From: Myxococcaceae bacterium
Lineage (GTDB): Bacteria; Myxococcota; Myxococcia; Myxococcales; Myxococcaceae
Direction: 5' to 3'
Assembly (NCBI GenBank): GCA_016793095.1
Contig: JAEUJQ010000014.1
Coordinates: 1 to 46,376, forward strand
Length of the DNA: 46,376 nt
Shown here: one piece after another, positions 45,701 through 46,376 of the stretch
How positions within the stretch are numbered: position 1 is the stretch's first letter
Layout: each line of letters starts with the position of its first letter
Notes under the pieces: generated by a model
What the model was told of the DNA's origin: nothing
Database searches by the model: none
The model's input: only the letters and a program-made list of their open reading frames with translations
Program-made: the position numbers and the translations under genes

Positions 45701-46376
45701 GTGATGGCGACGTGCGGCGGAAGCTGCGCTGGCCTCGGCTACCCGCAGATGGTGAGCCTGACGGCCGGACAGTCCACGTTGCTGGTGGTCGATGGCTTCC
45801 AGTCTTCAGTGACGGTGACGGTCCAGCTCGCGTCGGCGTTCGACGGCGGCTTCTTCACTCCCGACTCAGGTGCCCCGCCGCTGCTCGATGGTGGCGCCGG
45901 AGGTGGTACTGCAGATGGGGGTGCAGCGGGCGGCGGCCGGGCTGGTGGCTCCGCGGCGGGTGGCTCTGCGGCGGGTGGCTCTGCGGCGGGTGGCTCGGCG
46001 GGTGGCTCCGCGGCGGGTGGGTCGGCTGGTGGCTCCACGGCGGGCGGCTCGGCTGGTGGCTCGGCTGGTGGCTCCGCGGCGGGCGGCTCGGCCGGTGGCT
46101 CGTCGGGCGGCTCCGCTGGTGGCTCCGCGGCGGGTGGGTCGGCTGGTGGCTCCGCGGCGGGCGGCTCGGCGGGTGGCTCGGCCGGTGGTTCCGCGGCGGG
46201 CGGCTCGGGCGGTGGTTCGGCGGCCGGTGGCTCGGCGGCCGGTGGCTCGGCGGCCGGTGGCTCGGCGGCCGGTGGCTCGGTTGGCGGCGGCTCGGCTGGC
46301 GGCGGCTCGGCTGGCGGCGGCTCGGCTGGCGGCGGCTCGGCTGGCGGCGGCTCGGCTGGCGGCGGCTCGGCTGGCG
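42791..46376 (+). CDS. Large lipoprotein of alternating tandem domains, 3'-truncated
   Basis: The gene starts at an ATG with GGGGAG before it, and the protein has lipobox MLAAC (C18). About 1195 codons are inside the window and the frame stays open to the last base. It consists of about eight beta-rich domains of 120-150 residues, each opened by P-P-N-D-x-C or P-S-N-D-T-C. They alternate between type A (with a G-T-T-x-G-A and D-V-F-Y-R-F-T-P strand) and type B (a D-A-I-D-D acidic loop with D-V-V-F-x-F-T-P). These resemble bacterial pre-peptidase C-terminal-like beta-sandwich modules. A DGG-rich stretch and then a long GGSA linker follow, cut by the window end. It is probably surface-displayed; the function is unknown. 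Confidence 0.82.
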   Translation, partial: MGQVKWWAFTAACMLAACSQVSETHEVATQRQGLAPVNDRCNAPSVVQAGVVTVGTTAEAADDSWCSWGPDVYFTFNPGASGTWRAVVSATGDGGTSCPDGGCFGAFSPVVYLTAGCDGGCTTYSPGSAVAFRSISSVPATLVVDSTSSQGGPFELLVVPFTPPSNDTCATPAVLPLATPVTVDFTQALDDAFGGGDGGFGCGYPGITDLVYSFTPAVSGRYRFSLPGGAFTVGSGTCGASCTGFATMLDLDLVAGATSYVIAEGLGVLTLRVDPVVVPPNDRCVNAQTVSLGVPFTGTTMGAAPDVLCGPIRFVSSDVFYRFTPPTTGAFAASATPFGGDGGSFVVGVGPASCPGPADGGLASFCDQASAQRVAFRGTANTPVTVVVQSAFSPEPFELLVSAITPPSNDTCASPATLLPGVPAAVDLRDAIDDLPGAGPIDAGVQCGEPATPDVVFAFTPPASGRYRFQGPFQLWLGAACGSSCLPGSWSTLTADLVGGVTVWLTVESSFNLSGSVRVDALQVPPNDLCLNAQVLAPGVPVSGTTVGARADAVCDFGLDVFYRFTPPTTGTWRATVAFADGGYGELGVTRGCGSDAGQPDGGFTGGSCSPRGFPRVNFAGAAADPLTVVVTTYSEASFQLRVDPFVPAPNDSCASPSALMPGVPVMVSFADALDDPFPEPDAGSGPSFDGGFGFDGGPGPQDGGLMSCGTPYDADLVFSFTPATSGRYLFEAPASLRLGTGTCGAACFRAGYSTLIENLQAGTTYWLIVEGWSTLSGVVRVDPLPAPPNDQCSAAQVVTAGVAVAGTTRGASDDFTCEFGGYGPDVVYQFTPGASGVYRATVSASDGGWTTASWWNSPCGTQCLTSTPVVRATSGTPYFIVVDTASPVGGPFQLTVNQVPPVSNDTCATPQALTLGVPATVTLDSAIDDYPTSADGGSSCGWRGYPDVVFSFTAPSTSTYVVTTNGVVSVMATCGGSCAGLGYPQMVSLTAGQSTLLVVDGFQSSVTVTVQLASAFDGGFFTPDSGAPPLLDGGAGGGTADGGAAGGGRAGGSAAGGSAAGGSAAGGSAGGSAAGGSAGGSTAGGSAGGSAGGSAAGGSAGGSSGGSAGGSAAGGSAGGSAAGGSAGGSAGGSAAGGSGGGSAAGGSAAGGSAAGGSAAGGSVGGGSAGGGSAGGGSAGGGSAGGGSAGGGSAG
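45893..46376 (+). repeat. Gly-Gly-Ser-Ala coding repeat at the window end
   Basis: Irregular GGSAA, GGSAGGS and, near the end, nearly identical GGGSA units (GGCGGCGGCTCGGCT-like, 15 nt) run to the last base. The last seven or so units are close to identical, which points to local recent expansion. The true length is unknown because the window stops here. Confidence 0.9.

Overview
The window is high-GC DNA from a delta-proteobacterial predator/saprophyte type of genome, most probably a member of the Myxococcota. The evidence is internal. There is a Hanks-type Ser/Thr kinase with an N-terminal zinc ribbon and an FHA-containing sigma-54 activator. Many large lipoproteins carry Gly-Gly-Ser or Asp-Ala-Gly linkers and Cys-rich repeats, and one protein ends in a MYXO-CTERM-like sorting tail. 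No CRISPR array, prophage, insertion sequence, rRNA or tRNA gene was recognised.

Layout. 1-1293: 3' part of a surface protein whose N-terminal side is a GGSTA linker. 1387-4975: a fused PLP-enzyme/gluconate-dehydrogenase-subunit-3-like gene followed by a GMC oxidoreductase; between them the gene start has been tandemly duplicated about six times (2964-3460). 5079-5586: a small two-gene nucleotidyltransferase module whose second gene looks truncated. 5576-7114: radical SAM protein. 7246-14914: secreted or lipid-anchored proteins, including a clan GH-A-like hydrolase and a divergent pair of genes carrying NBR1-like Ig domains and a beta-helix, plausibly for polysaccharide breakdown. 14915-15895: almost 1 kb without a convincing gene, made of two unrelated tandem-repeat arrays. 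15896-18389: a small membrane protein, a small soluble protein and a Cys-rich lipoprotein. 18417-22477: signalling block (FHA-sigma-54 activator, membrane protein, Ser/Thr kinase). 22676-26934: a beta-helix lipoprotein translationally coupled to a membrane protein. 27257-30142: Ig-like lipoprotein with a recently expanded GGSTA linker. 30156-33905: TonB-dependent receptor and partner lipoprotein, with the best sigma-70 promoter of the window. 34098-39458: very large repeat protein with both a lipobox and a MYXO-CTERM-like tail. 39627-42572: ethanolamine-type permease and an FtsH-like AAA+ protein that has lost the protease domain. 42791-46376: start of another large lipoprotein, cut by the window end inside a GGS linker.

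Two themes stand out. First, the region is rich in in-frame DNA repeat expansion: GGS linkers in at least five proteins, with 15- or 18-nt units wherever the unit is clear, so length changes never break the frame. There is also one case where the duplicated segment is a gene junction, giving a chain of ATGA-coupled micro-ORFs. Second, several genes have no Shine-Dalgarno sequence but carry a -10-like hexamer 6-9 nt before the start codon, suggesting leaderless transcripts.

The best candidates for something undescribed are the ATGA relay at 2964-3464, the protease-less FtsH-like protein with an Sm-like C-terminus (41088-42572), the PLP/subunit-3 fusion with an altered active-site motif and an internal twin-arginine segment, and the hairpin-bearing repeat array at 14926-15210. 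All functional assignments come from reading motifs by eye; no database search was run.
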